A stretch of DNA of 64,000 nt from the NCBI RefSeq assembly GCF_000738435.1, contig NZ_CP003984.1, positions 1,860,001 through 1,924,000 on the forward strand, written 5' to 3'. The notes beneath the pieces are model-generated. The model was not told where the DNA came from, did not search any database, and saw only the letters and a list, made by a program, of their open reading frames with translations. The stretch is from Planktomarina temperata RCA23. Its GTDB lineage: Bacteria; Pseudomonadota; Alphaproteobacteria; Rhodobacterales; Rhodobacteraceae. Both the position numbers and the translations under genes were made by a program. Below are positions 52,196-61,451 of the stretch, one piece after another. Every line of letters begins with the position of its first letter. The first letter of the stretch is position 1.

Positions 52196-53395
52196 ATGCT
52201 CAAGATCACCCTGCGCTTAGGTCTCGCAGCTCTTGGTTTGATCGGCGCGCTCCACAGCGCAGTTCAGGCGCAGGGGCCGTTTGATCCGGTGATTTCCGTG
52301 AACAGGGCCGCAATCACAGCCTATGAGCTGGAGCAACGCGAGCGGTTTTTGGAAATTTTGCAGCGCTCCTCCGGTATGGCGCAGCGCGCGCGCGACACCT
52401 TGATTGAAGATCGCTTGAAAATGGCAGCCGCTGACCGTGCCGGCATTAATTTGAGCGACGCGCAGGTGGTTGAAGCCATGGAAGAGTTTGCCGCCAACGC
52501 CAATCTTGATCTCGATCAATTGCTGGAAACTTTGGCCCAAAACGGCGTTGATGAGCAAACCTATCGCGATTTCATCAAAGCTGGGGTGACCTGGCGCGAA
52601 GTTATCCGGGCCCGCTTCGCAGCCCGCAGCGCGCCGTCTGAGGCGGAAATTGACCGCGCGCTCGCCTCAGCGGGAGCTCAGGGCGGGGTCAAAGTGCTTT
52701 TGACTGAAATTGTACTACCAGCCGGATCTGCTGAAGAACTGGACAGCGCGCGTCAGACGGCGGAACGCTTGGGGCGCATCACGTCAGCCGCCGATTTCTC
52801 TGAACAAGCGCGCCGGCTTTCAGTGGCACAATCGCGGGTGAATGGTGGCCGGCTGGAATGGGCCAATCTGAGCGACCTGCCCGATGGTCTGCGTCCCATC
52901 ATTTCCGGTTTGCGTCCAGGTCAGATCACCACGCCCCTTGAGGTGACGAATGCCATTGTCTTGTTTCAACTGCGTGATGTGGCAGAGACCACGGCACAAT
53001 CACCAGAGATATCGGCCATTGAATACGCGCGGGTGAGTGGACCGGCCGATGCTGTGACATCCGCCACGCGCATGGCCGATACCTGCGATGATTTTTACGG
53101 CGCGGTCAAAGCGGATCCATCGCTCACTTTCACAATTCATTCCGAAAGCCCCGATCAAATTCCCCAAGCTTTATCTCTGCGGCTGATGGGCCTCGATAAA
53201 AATGAATTTGATAACATGCCGACCGCGGAGGGGGAGCAGGCTGAAATTGTCATGCTCTGCGCGCGGGTCTATGCGGCCCTAGAAGATGTCTCACGCGGAC
53301 AAGTTGCAAATAATCTGCGCTCGGCACGGATCACGAGTCTGGCCGACGGGTTTCTCGCCGAGCTGCGCGCCAGTGCAGATATCGTCTATCATTAA
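52196..53395 (+). CDS. surA: SurA-like periplasmic peptidyl-prolyl isomerase
   Basis: A 399-residue chaperone for outer-membrane proteins. It has a signal peptide (AALGLIGALHSAVQAQG), a SurA N-terminal helical domain (VNRAAITAYELEQRERFLEI, LIEDRLKMAAADRAGI) and one parvulin-like domain at about 165-265. The second parvulin domain of E. coli SurA is absent or degenerate, as usual in alphaproteobacteria. It lies 12 bases after lptD. Confidence 0.88.
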   Translation: MLKITLRLGLAALGLIGALHSAVQAQGPFDPVISVNRAAITAYELEQRERFLEILQRSSGMAQRARDTLIEDRLKMAAADRAGINLSDAQVVEAMEEFAANANLDLDQLLETLAQNGVDEQTYRDFIKAGVTWREVIRARFAARSAPSEAEIDRALASAGAQGGVKVLLTEIVLPAGSAEELDSARQTAERLGRITSAADFSEQARRLSVAQSRVNGGRLEWANLSDLPDGLRPIISGLRPGQITTPLEVTNAIVLFQLRDVAETTAQSPEISAIEYARVSGPADAVTSATRMADTCDDFYGAVKADPSLTFTIHSESPDQIPQALSLRLMGLDKNEFDNMPTAEGEQAEIVMLCARVYAALEDVSRGQVANNLRSARITSLADGFLAELRASADIVYH

Positions 53396-53488
53396 CGCCG
53401 ATTGCGGTGGTGGTTTCCAAAATTTCAAACCCAGAAGTCTTGGCACCTGGCGCTTTGAAATTTGATTTTTGGTACAGGTGCTTTGTTG

Positions 53489-54475
53489 ATGACAAATAAG
53501 ACCACACAGGCGCCCCTTGCCGTCACCTGCGGTGATCCTGCGGGCATCGGGATGGAAATATTTATAGCCGCGCAGAAAGAAATTGGCGGTGACATCCCTA
53601 TGGTTCTTTTTGCCGATCGGCGGCATCTTCCGCAGGGTGTTCCGGTCACGCTGTTTCAACCCGATACGGCGCCCCCGCCGCCAGATCACATTTGGCTGCA
53701 TCAGATCGACTTCGCCCAGCCTGCGCATCCTGGCCAACCTGATCGGCGCAACGCGGCCGGGGTGATTTCTGCCATTGAGCAGGCGGTGCGGCTCACCCAG
53801 GCCGGACAGATGGCCGGTCTATGCACCGCGCCTATTCACAAGGCGATTTTGCAAGACGGCGCCGGGTTTCAGTTTCCAGGGCATACGGAGTTTCTGGCGC
53901 ATCTCTGCGGCGTGCAGCAGGTTGTGATGATGCTGACCTGCCCGGCCCTCTCTGTGGTCCCGCTCACCATTCATATTCCCATCAGCGATGTGCCAAAGGC
54001 GATCACCCGGGAGTTGTTTCACACTACCGCGCACATCCTAAATGATGCTTTGCGCCGTGACTTTGGCATAGAAGAACCGCGCATCAGCGTTGCCGGGCTC
54101 AATCCCCATGCCAGCGAAGGCGGTAAGATTGGCCGGGAGGACATAGACCAGATTACCCCCTGGGTTGCCGAGCTGCAAAGCGCCGGAGTGTCCATAACCG
54201 GGCCGCAGTCCGCAGATGCGATGTTTCACGCACAGGCGCGCACCCGCTATGATGCGGCCCTGTGCATGTACCATGATCAGGCCCTGATCCCGATTAAGAC
54301 TTTGGATTTTTCTGGTGGCGTGAATGTCACCTTGGGCCTGCCCATCGTGCGCACATCGCCCGACCATGGCACGGCCTTTGATATTGCCGGTCAAGGCCTT
54401 GCGGATGCATCCTCAATGGTTCAAGCCATAGTCTATGCAGATCGCATGATAAAGGCGCGCCAGAATGCAAATTGA
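53489..54475 (+). CDS. pdxA: 4-hydroxythreonine-4-phosphate dehydrogenase
   Basis: Pyridoxal-phosphate biosynthesis enzyme, 328 residues. [13 protein letters not shown], the metal-binding [13 protein letters not shown] and [14 protein letters not shown], and [13 protein letters not shown] are all conserved. ATG 53489 is preferred; an in-frame TTG nine codons earlier is possible. It overlaps rsmA by 11 bases. The surA-pdxA-rsmA order is ancient and conserved. Confidence 0.95.
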   Translation: MTNKTTQAPLAVTCGDPAGIGMEIFIAAQKEIGGDIPMVLFADRRHLPQGVPVTLFQPDTAPPPPDHIWLHQIDFAQPAHPGQPDRRNAAGVISAIEQAVRLTQAGQMAGLCTAPIHKAILQDGAGFQFPGHTEFLAHLCGVQQVVMMLTCPALSVVPLTIHIPISDVPKAITRELFHTTAHILNDALRRDFGIEEPRISVAGLNPHASEGGKIGREDIDQITPWVAELQSAGVSITGPQSADAMFHAQARTRYDAALCMYHDQALIPIKTLDFSGGVNVTLGLPIVRTSPDHGTAFDIAGQGLADASSMVQAIVYADRMIKARQNAN

Positions 54476-55301
54476 CGACCTTCCCCCGCTGCGCGACGTG
54501 ATCGCCACCCATGGATTAGATGCAAAAAAATCTTTGGGGCAAAACTTCCTACTGGATCTCAACCTCACATCAAAAATTGCCAGGCTGGCCGGAGATATCA
54601 GCGGCCATGACGTCTTAGAAGTTGGCCCCGGTCCGGGCGGTTTGACGCGCGGACTTTTGGCTGCCGGCGCGCGGCGGGTCGTGGCCTTGGAAAAAGATCC
54701 TCGGTGCATGGCTGCGCTGTCTGAGATTTCAGCCGCCTATCCCGGCCGTTTGGATGTGTTCAACGCCGATGCTTTGGAGTTTGACATGCGCGGCCAACTC
54801 ACCGGGCCTGTGCGCGTGGTGGCCAACCTGCCCTATAATGTGGGCACCGAGCTTTTGGTGCGCTGGCTTACACCAAAAGACTGGCCCCCATTTTGGAGCA
54901 GTTTAACTTTAATGTTCCAAAAAGAAGTGGCCGAGCGGATCATCGCCAAGCCGGGAACAAAGGCCTATGGGCGCCTTGGTATTTTAGCCCAATGGAAAAG
55001 TACCCCCTCCGTGGTCATGGAACTGCCGCCCGAAGCCTTTACGCCGCCGCCGAAAGTCCATTCTGCCGTGGTCCATCTGGAAGCCTTGGCACAGCCACGC
55101 TTTCCAGCGCCGGCGGGGCTGTTATCTTCCACCGTTGCAATGGCGTTCAATCAACGCCGCAAAATGCTCCGCTCAAGCCTGAAATCTGCGGCACCTGACA
55201 TTGAAACTGCGCTGCGGGATGCGGGCCTCGAACCCACTGCGCGGGCCGAAGAAATTTCGCTAGAGGGATTCTGTGCCTTGGCCCGCCGATTGGCTAAATA
55301 A
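54465..55301 (+). CDS. rsmA: 16S rRNA A1518/A1519 dimethyltransferase
   Basis: KsgA-type SAM-dependent methyltransferase, 278 residues, acting late in small-subunit maturation. Motifs are [24 protein letters not shown] and the active-site NLPYNV. It is the last gene of the lptF-rsmA run. Confidence 0.96.
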   Translation: MQIDDLPPLRDVIATHGLDAKKSLGQNFLLDLNLTSKIARLAGDISGHDVLEVGPGPGGLTRGLLAAGARRVVALEKDPRCMAALSEISAAYPGRLDVFNADALEFDMRGQLTGPVRVVANLPYNVGTELLVRWLTPKDWPPFWSSLTLMFQKEVAERIIAKPGTKAYGRLGILAQWKSTPSVVMELPPEAFTPPPKVHSAVVHLEALAQPRFPAPAGLLSSTVAMAFNQRRKMLRSSLKSAAPDIETALRDAGLEPTARAEEISLEGFCALARRLAK

Positions 55302-55415
55302 AATCTAGCACACGCGGCCTTCGCCTCATGACGGAGGATTTTGGAATTCTCATTTAGACTTGCCCAACCACAACCCAGCCGCGCTTCGCGCGCGCAGGAG
55401 CGAGATGTGGTAAAA

Positions 55416-55534
55416 AGACCTCTGCATAACGCCAGTTCAACATGAAATGAGGGCAGCGCCGGCCTGGGCAGGCGCAGCCCGGTGTGGCCACCAGGCATAA
55501 TGTTTTGGCTTGACGGCAAGGTTATGCGGAGGTC
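55416..55534 (+). repeat. Miniature element copy C (119 bp, internally deleted)
   Basis: Terminal inverted repeats AGACCTCTGCATAAC (55416-55430) and GTTATGCGGAGGTCT (55520-55534) match in 14 of 15 bases. TAAAA occurs on both sides (55411-55415 and 55535-55539) and is a candidate target-site duplication. It aligns to both ends of copies A and B but lacks their roughly 100-base middle. It lies between the ends of rsmA and the DUF4167 gene. Confidence 0.75.
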
Positions 55535-55555
55535 TTAAAAGCCCAAAGGGGCCGA

Positions 55556-56158
55556 TTAATCCTCTGGAACAGGCGCAGGCTTGGCGGCTTCATCAGCTGC
55601 AGGCGCCGGCTCACCAACCGGTTTTGCAGGCCGGCGACGCACGCGCGGTTTGGCCGGCTCCGCTTTTTTGCTGGGCTCAATGGGCTGCGTTTGCGCCAAA
55701 TCAGCCGGGTTCAAAGGTGCCAAATCTGGTTGCGGAGCATCAGAAAAATCGGCGACATCCAAGGCGGAGGGCATTTTGACCTGTTCAACATCGCCGCGAT
55801 CTCGCCGCGGTTCTGAACGATCATTGCGTTCGCCCCGTTCCTGATCCCGCTGGGCTTGTTTCTCACGATTCTCGCGATCTTGCTGCTCACGGCGGGCTTC
55901 GATTTCACGTTGCGCTTCTGCCAAAAGCCGCATGTAATGTTCAGCGTGCTGCTGGAAGTTTTCGGCCGCCACGCGGTCACCTGACAATTGCGCATCACGG
56001 GTGAGCTGTTGGTATTTTTCAATAATTTGCTGAGGCGTGCCACGCACCTTGCCCTCAGGCCCTGAACTATCGAACACGCGGTTCATGATGTTCGCGCCGG
56101 AGCGATTGTTATTATTACGGTTATTCTTCGAGCGAGGGCGCGTTTTTGAAGATCTCAT
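55556..56158 (-). CDS. DUF4167 domain protein
   Basis: A 200-residue protein with the DUF4167 N-terminal block (RSGANIMNRVFDSSGPEGKV then RGTPQQIIEKYQQL and YMRLLAEAQRE). After residue 85 it becomes a charged coiled coil (Arg/Glu/Gln rich) and then a Pro/Ala/Lys-rich disordered tail. The N-terminus is very basic (RSSKTRPRSKNNRNNNNRSG), so nucleic-acid binding is possible. DUF4167 is widespread in alphaproteobacteria and commonly next to prmC-prfA, as here. Confidence 0.88.
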   Translation of the reverse strand: MRSSKTRPRSKNNRNNNNRSGANIMNRVFDSSGPEGKVRGTPQQIIEKYQQLTRDAQLSGDRVAAENFQQHAEHYMRLLAEAQREIEARREQQDRENREKQAQRDQERGERNDRSEPRRDRGDVEQVKMPSALDVADFSDAPQPDLAPLNPADLAQTQPIEPSKKAEPAKPRVRRRPAKPVGEPAPAADEAAKPAPVPED

Positions 56159-56315
56159 GTTTTGAAAAAGCCTATTTGGCGACGGACCGATTAAGTACTA
56201 ACTGCAATGGGTAATGATTGGGTTTCATGTCGTACATGCCTGCGCATGGTCTCGACGCCCTGTACAAACCATGTTTGGGTCAAATCAGCAAGCAAAAAAT
56301 CGTTATTTGTCCGGA

Positions 56316-57167
56316 CTATTCCGCTTTCTCCGCCCGTGCCCGGCAGGAGACGACCCGCGGCCGATGGTCTAAATCTTCCAAAATGGCGATGTCGCGGTAG
56401 CCCTCTTTGCGCAGTATCTCTGCCACTGCTGCCCCTTGGTCATAGCCAATTTCAAACAACAACCGGCCCTCTGCCGCCAAAAACCCATGCGCTTGATGCG
56501 CGATGGTCGCGTAATGGCTCAACCCATCTTTACCGTCTGTCAGCGCCAATTTTGGCTCATGGTGCACTTCGGGCGACAAGCCCTTCCATACGGCTGGGTG
56601 GATATAGGGGGGATTGGAGACAATAAGGTCAAAGCGCTCGGATGGAATCTCTGCACACCAGTCAGATCGGCAAAATCGCACGCGATCCGTTAATTGCAAT
56701 TTTGCGGCATTGCGCCGTGCCACCTCCAGCGCCTTGGCCGAACAGTCCACCGCAACTCCGCACGCCGATGAATTTACAGCCAAAAGCGATAGAATAATAC
56801 AGCCCGACCCGACCCCAAGATCCAAGACATTTTGAAACGGGGCCGATAGGGCGCGCGCCACCAGCTCTTCGGTTTCAGGCCGCGGATCCAATACATCGGG
56901 GGTGACGATAAAGCGGTGTTCATAAAACTCGCGGTAGCCCAAAATATGCGACATCGGCACATACGCCATCCGCGACTTTAGAGTGGCTTCAAACGCCGCA
57001 GAGTGTTCCGCAGTTAACGTCTCCTCGAGCCGCAAAGACACTTGCAGCGCGTCTATGCCCAAAACAAAGGCCAATAAAATCCGCGCCTCACGCCGAGAAT
57101 CTTCTATACCGGCGCCCGAAAGCCTTTGCCCAGCATGGGTCAAGGCCGTCTGGAGAGTTTGGCTCAT
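56316..57167 (-). CDS. prmC: Release-factor glutamine methyltransferase
   Basis: Methylates the glutamine of the GGQ motif of release factors. The 283 residues have the N-terminal helical domain, SAM loop [14 protein letters not shown] and the catalytic NPPY ([11 protein letters not shown]). The start overlaps the prfA stop (ATGA), coupling the enzyme to its substrate gene. Confidence 0.95.
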   Translation of the reverse strand: MSQTLQTALTHAGQRLSGAGIEDSRREARILLAFVLGIDALQVSLRLEETLTAEHSAAFEATLKSRMAYVPMSHILGYREFYEHRFIVTPDVLDPRPETEELVARALSAPFQNVLDLGVGSGCIILSLLAVNSSACGVAVDCSAKALEVARRNAAKLQLTDRVRFCRSDWCAEIPSERFDLIVSNPPYIHPAVWKGLSPEVHHEPKLALTDGKDGLSHYATIAHQAHGFLAAEGRLLFEIGYDQGAAVAEILRKEGYRDIAILEDLDHRPRVVSCRARAEKAE

Positions 57168-58213
57168 CCGTTCATTTCCGCCAGCAAGGCCGCTTGCGCC
57201 TCTGAGGTCAAAGCATCAATGATTTCGTCCAAATCACCCTGTAAGATTTGCTCAAGCCGGTAAAGCGTGAGACCGATGCGATGATCGGTCATTCGGCCTT
57301 GCGGGTAGTTATAGGTGCGGATTCGTTCTGAGCGGTCGCCAGAGCCCACCTGTGATTTGCGGTCGGCAGATCGCTCCCCATCCACCCGCGCCCGTTCCAG
57401 ATCATACAGCCGGGTTTTGAGCACCTGCATGGCAATCTCACGGTTGCGGTGCTGCGATTTTTCCGCGCTGACCACGATCAGCCCGGTGGGTAAATGGGTG
57501 ATGCGCACCGCTGAATCGGTGGTGTTCACATGCTGACCACCGGCCCCGCTGGCCCGCATTGTATCAATGCGAATGTCGCTTGGATCAATGTGAATATCCA
57601 CATCCTCCGCCTCGGGCAAGACCGCCACAGTGGCCGCTGAGGTGTGAATGCGCCCGCCGCTTTCCGTACTGGGCACGCGCTGCACCCTATGCACACCGCT
57701 TTCATACTTCAGCTTGGCAAAAACTCCCTCGCCTTTGATATGGGCGACAAATTCCTTAACGCCGCCAAGTTCGGTGGTTTGATTTTCGATGACATCAAAG
57801 CCCCAGCCCTGCGCCTCCACATAGCGCTGATACATGCGGATCAAATCGGCGGCAAAAAGCGCAGCCTCATCGCCGCCCGTTCCGGGGCGAATTTCCAAAA
57901 TGGCAGGGCGCGCATCCGCCTCATCTTTCGGCAAAAGCGTGAGCTGCAGATCATGTTCGGCCTTGGGCAATGCGGCGCGGAGCACAGGCAGCTCTTCGGC
58001 CGCAAGCTCACGCATATCCGGATCATCCATCATCGCTTCAGCATCAGAAATATCGCGAAGCAGGGTCTGATAGGCCCGCACTTCTTCGACCACCGGCCGC
58101 AGGTCAGAATATTCCTTAGCCAATTTGGCAATATCGCCCGCGCCCTCAGACATTTGAGCCTCGATGAACTCAAATCTTTGGATGATCTGCTGTAATGTAT
58201 CTTCTGCTATCAT
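57164..58213 (-). CDS. prfA: Peptide chain release factor 1
   Basis: Recognises UAA/UAG stop codons and triggers peptide release. 349 residues. The GGQ loop is in [15 protein letters not shown] and the tripeptide anticodon region PST in [14 protein letters not shown] is conserved, so this is RF1. It overlaps prmC by 4 bases. Confidence 0.97.
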   Translation of the reverse strand: MIAEDTLQQIIQRFEFIEAQMSEGAGDIAKLAKEYSDLRPVVEEVRAYQTLLRDISDAEAMMDDPDMRELAAEELPVLRAALPKAEHDLQLTLLPKDEADARPAILEIRPGTGGDEAALFAADLIRMYQRYVEAQGWGFDVIENQTTELGGVKEFVAHIKGEGVFAKLKYESGVHRVQRVPSTESGGRIHTSAATVAVLPEAEDVDIHIDPSDIRIDTMRASGAGGQHVNTTDSAVRITHLPTGLIVVSAEKSQHRNREIAMQVLKTRLYDLERARVDGERSADRKSQVGSGDRSERIRTYNYPQGRMTDHRIGLTLYRLEQILQGDLDEIIDALTSEAQAALLAEMNG

Positions 58214-58273
58214 GCCTTCAGCTCGCCTATGTCGCCTGCGGGGTCAAGAGGGGCCAGGGCTTTGGACGCGATT

Positions 58274-58660
58274 TTAATCAGCAATCCAAGCCTCAATCCG
58301 TTTTTTATTGCTGCCCCAATCGGAGCCACCAACACTTGAATGGCCGCGCAGATGGGTGCCGCTCTCATCTCGCCACAGCTCGATGATATCTTTAAAACCC
58401 CAAAAGCGCGATCTCAGGAGCACTTTAAGCCGCGCGTCTTGCATCACGATTTCGTGGCGTGGATCTGCCAAGATAGCTGCCCTGATCTGCGTAAAGGGCA
58501 GATCATCCCGGCGGATATAATAGCCACTGAGATGCGTTTGCGTGGCGTGTCCGGGCGCCATAGGCCCGCCCGGCCAGTCCGCATATACAAGCGGCCAGAA
58601 GCGCGCCACCAGTTGCAGGCCCGCAAAAAGCGCCAGCGCCACGACAAGAATTTTAATCAC
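58274..58660 (-). CDS. DUF1499 domain protein
   Basis: A 128-residue protein with one N-terminal membrane segment or signal (ILVVALALFAGLQLVARF) and a DUF1499-type body ending in the motif RGHSSVGGSDWGSNKKRIEAW. It starts with GTG behind GAGGG. The family has no known function. It sits between the agmatinase gene and prfA on the same strand. Confidence 0.8.
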   Translation of the reverse strand: MIKILVVALALFAGLQLVARFWPLVYADWPGGPMAPGHATQTHLSGYYIRRDDLPFTQIRAAILADPRHEIVMQDARLKVLLRSRFWGFKDIIELWRDESGTHLRGHSSVGGSDWGSNKKRIEAWIAD

Positions 58661-58671
58661 AGGTTAGACCC

Positions 58672-59613
58672 TCAACGATAAGCAACACCGGGCAGGATGC
58701 TCAAGATTTCGAACATCAAATTCGCCGCTGTTAGGGCGGTATTGCCCGAGGTGTCATACATAGGGCTCACTTCAACCATATCAAACCCCACGATATTCAA
58801 TCCGCGTAAAGCGCGGATCAGCTCCATGGCCTGCGGCGTGGTCAACCCGCCGATCTCTGGCGTACCGGTGCCGGGGGCATAGGCGGGATCTAGGCTGTCG
58901 ATATCATAGGTCAGATAGCAGGGGTGATCCCCGATGGCTTGGCGAATCTCCTGACCCAGTGGGGTCAGCGATTTATGCCAAATCTCTGGCGCCGTGATCA
59001 TGTTAAAGCCCCAACCGGCCGCCTCAGAAAAGTCTTCTGCGGTGTATCCCGTGCCGCGCAGGCCGATTTGATACACCAAATCGGGCACAAGCAGCCCTTC
59101 CTCATAGGCGCGGCGGAACACCGTCCCATGGGTTTCACGCTCTCCAAACATCTCATCGTTCACATCCGCATGCGCATCGACATGCACCAAGGCCACAGGC
59201 CCGTGCTTTTTCGCAATGGAGCGCAAGATTGGCAGGGTTAAAGAATGATCCCCGCCGAGCGTCGCCGGCACCACAGGGTAGTCGTGCAAACCGTCGTAGG
59301 CCGATTCAATAATGCGCAAACTCTCCGCAAGGCTGAAGGTGTTGATGGCAACATCGCCCATATCAGCCACCTGCAGGCTGTCAAAAGGCGCAGCCCCAGT
59401 TTGCAAATTATACGGCCGGATCATCGCGCTTTCTTGGCGAATCTGCTTTGGACCAAACCGCGTGCCGGACCGCCAAGAGGTGCCGATATCCATGGGGATG
59501 CCCATGATCACCACATCCAAGCCCGCGGGGCCTTGAGCCTCAGGCAGGCGCATGAAGGTTTGCGGCCCAGCAAAACGGGCCAGATCATTGCCGGAAATTG
59601 GTTGGTTGGGCAT
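58672..59613 (-). CDS. speB: Ureohydrolase, agmatinase-like
   Basis: A 313-residue dimanganese ureohydrolase that would split agmatine (or a related guanidino compound) to putrescine and urea. Metal motifs are GGDHSLT, DAHADV and DIDSLDPAYAPGTGTPE. ATG 59613 is chosen because AAGGA lies 7 bases upstream; the ATG at 59619 is too close to it. A second, different ureohydrolase gene lies 0.9 kb away; which is the true agmatinase is not certain. Confidence 0.87.
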   Translation of the reverse strand: MPNQPISGNDLARFAGPQTFMRLPEAQGPAGLDVVIMGIPMDIGTSWRSGTRFGPKQIRQESAMIRPYNLQTGAAPFDSLQVADMGDVAINTFSLAESLRIIESAYDGLHDYPVVPATLGGDHSLTLPILRSIAKKHGPVALVHVDAHADVNDEMFGERETHGTVFRRAYEEGLLVPDLVYQIGLRGTGYTAEDFSEAAGWGFNMITAPEIWHKSLTPLGQEIRQAIGDHPCYLTYDIDSLDPAYAPGTGTPEIGGLTTPQAMELIRALRGLNIVGFDMVEVSPMYDTSGNTALTAANLMFEILSILPGVAYR

Positions 59614-59802
59614 TCGCATATCCTTTGTCTTTGCGCCGAGTTTGCGGGCGATGCCGCTCTGTGGCAATGGAAAACTTAAGCCACGCGCATGGGGTTTTGC
59701 CAAGCGCATCACATGCTCTTTTTGCCCTCTGTGCAGGTCAGGCCAGCGATTTTATCTTGATTTCAGCAGTGCTTTTCGCCAAAATCGATACATTACAGGC
59801 GC

Positions 59803-60441
59803 TTGAAGCATTTGAAAAAACTATTGACCACACTCGCCGTCGTGACCGCAGGATTTGGCTGTCTGTATTGGGCCTTCCCTATGTTCTTTTTCGCAATCTA
59901 CAAAAATAACGTTTATACAACGGAGTTTCGCGTGGATGGAAACAAGTTGCATATGAGCGGGTTGATCAACTCTTACACGCCAGAGCAGCTCAAAGATATC
60001 TTCGGCGCACATCCCCAAATTGATACAATCGTTCTGGGTCAGATGCCCGGATCCATTGATGATGAAGCCAATTTGGCCGGGGCGGCTTGGGTGGCGGCGC
60101 GCGGGGTTAAGACATACCTGCCACAAGAGGGCAGCATTGCCTCTGGCGCGACGTATTTCTTTCTTGTCGGCAAGAGGCGTGTGGTGGAAGAAGGCGCAGA
60201 GGTGGGCGTGCATTCTTGGGCCGATGTGACAGGGGTCACAGCCCGCGATCTTCCCCGCGATGACCCTGCCCATGAACGCTATATTGGTTTTTACGAAGGC
60301 ATTGGCTGGACGCGCGCGCAGGCGGAGGCCTTTTACTTTTTCACCATCGAAAAAGCACCTGCCGAGGATATTTACCTAATGACCCCGCAAGAGATGCTGG
60401 CCACCGGTCTGGCCACAGAGGTCGTGCCTGCCAACCATTGA
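59803..60441 (+). CDS. Membrane-anchored ClpP/SppA-like protein of unknown function
   Basis: A 212-residue protein with one N-terminal hydrophobic segment (VVTAGFGCLYWAFPMFFFAI) and a body resembling the ClpP/crotonase-like COG3904 group: DTIVLGQMPGSIDDEANL, then a possible nucleophile in GSIASGATYFFLVGKRR and a His in GVHSWADV. It could be a periplasmic serine hydrolase, but the catalytic residues are only candidates. The start is a TTG with a weak ribosome-binding site, so the N-terminus is uncertain. Confidence 0.65.
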   Translation: MKHLKKLLTTLAVVTAGFGCLYWAFPMFFFAIYKNNVYTTEFRVDGNKLHMSGLINSYTPEQLKDIFGAHPQIDTIVLGQMPGSIDDEANLAGAAWVAARGVKTYLPQEGSIASGATYFFLVGKRRVVEEGAEVGVHSWADVTGVTARDLPRDDPAHERYIGFYEGIGWTRAQAEAFYFFTIEKAPAEDIYLMTPQEMLATGLATEVVPANH

Positions 60442-60479
60442 TCAGCCAAAGGCGACCCTGTATCGCCAATGCCGACAGC

Positions 60480-61451
60480 TTAAGCCCGGCTTGCGCGCAG
60501 GTTCCAGCAGTATAGGCACATCAACTCCATACCCACATGCGCCCCCGCAATCGCCGTAGCGCCGGTGGTGTCAAAGGGCGGTGAGACTTCAACCACATCG
60601 CCGCCTTTCATATTGATCCCGCGCAACCCACGTAAAATGGCAGCCGCTTGCGCCGACGACAGGCCGCCCCAAACCGGCGTGCCAGTGCCCGGTGCGAAAG
60701 CCGGATCAAGGCAATCAATATCAAACGTCAGATAAGTTGGGTGATCGCCCACAATCTCTTTGATCTGTTCCACGGTGGTCGCCCAGCCTTGTTCATGCAC
60801 GCGGGGCGCATCGATGACATGCACACCGGCGTCATAATCATTCTGGGTGCGAATGCCGACCTGAACAGAGCGTTTTACATCCACGATCCCCTCTTTCACA
60901 GCCTTGTAAAACATAGTGCCATGATCCACACGCGCCAGATCATCATCCGGCCAAGTGTCGGAATGGGCGTCAAATTGGATCAGGGCTAGGGGGCCAAATT
61001 TCTCCGCATAGGCCCGCAAAATTGGGAAGGTGATGTAATGATCTCCGCCAAGGGTCAAAACCCCTGGCCCCTGAGCCAGAATACCAGAAATATGCGCCTG
61101 AAGAGCTGCGGGAAAGGCAGGGATATTGGCGTAGTCAAAGGCCAAATCTCCATAGTCACATATATTGAAATCCGCCAAAGGATTGATGTCCCAGCCATAG
61201 GGCGGATCACAGGGTTGCAGGGTGCTCGCTTCACGGATGGCGCGCGGGCCCAGCCTTGTGCCTGGCCGATTGGTCACCGCCTGATCAAACGGAACACCCG
61301 TGACCGCAAGATCCACGCCCTCCAGATCTTTTGAATAGCGACGACGCATGAAAGACAAAGCGCCGCCGAAAGCATTTTCAAAGGACATGCCTTTATAGCC
61401 CACGCGCGTGATGGCATTATCCACGTCATTTGCTGCATCTTTCAAGGCCAT
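60480..61451 (-). CDS. Ureohydrolase, agmatinase/guanidinobutyrase-like, second copy
   Basis: A 323-residue ureohydrolase with GGDHYITFP, QFDAHSDTWPDD and DIDCLDPAFAPGTGTP metal motifs. The sequence FDAHSD plus the long N-terminal region (ITRVGYKGMSFENAFGGALS) differs from the 58.7-kb copy, suggesting a different substrate such as guanidinobutyrate or guanidinopropionate. It starts immediately after the M20 gene stop (adjacent bases), so the two are cotranscribed. Confidence 0.87.
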   Translation of the reverse strand: MALKDAANDVDNAITRVGYKGMSFENAFGGALSFMRRRYSKDLEGVDLAVTGVPFDQAVTNRPGTRLGPRAIREASTLQPCDPPYGWDINPLADFNICDYGDLAFDYANIPAFPAALQAHISGILAQGPGVLTLGGDHYITFPILRAYAEKFGPLALIQFDAHSDTWPDDDLARVDHGTMFYKAVKEGIVDVKRSVQVGIRTQNDYDAGVHVIDAPRVHEQGWATTVEQIKEIVGDHPTYLTFDIDCLDPAFAPGTGTPVWGGLSSAQAAAILRGLRGINMKGGDVVEVSPPFDTTGATAIAGAHVGMELMCLYCWNLRASRA

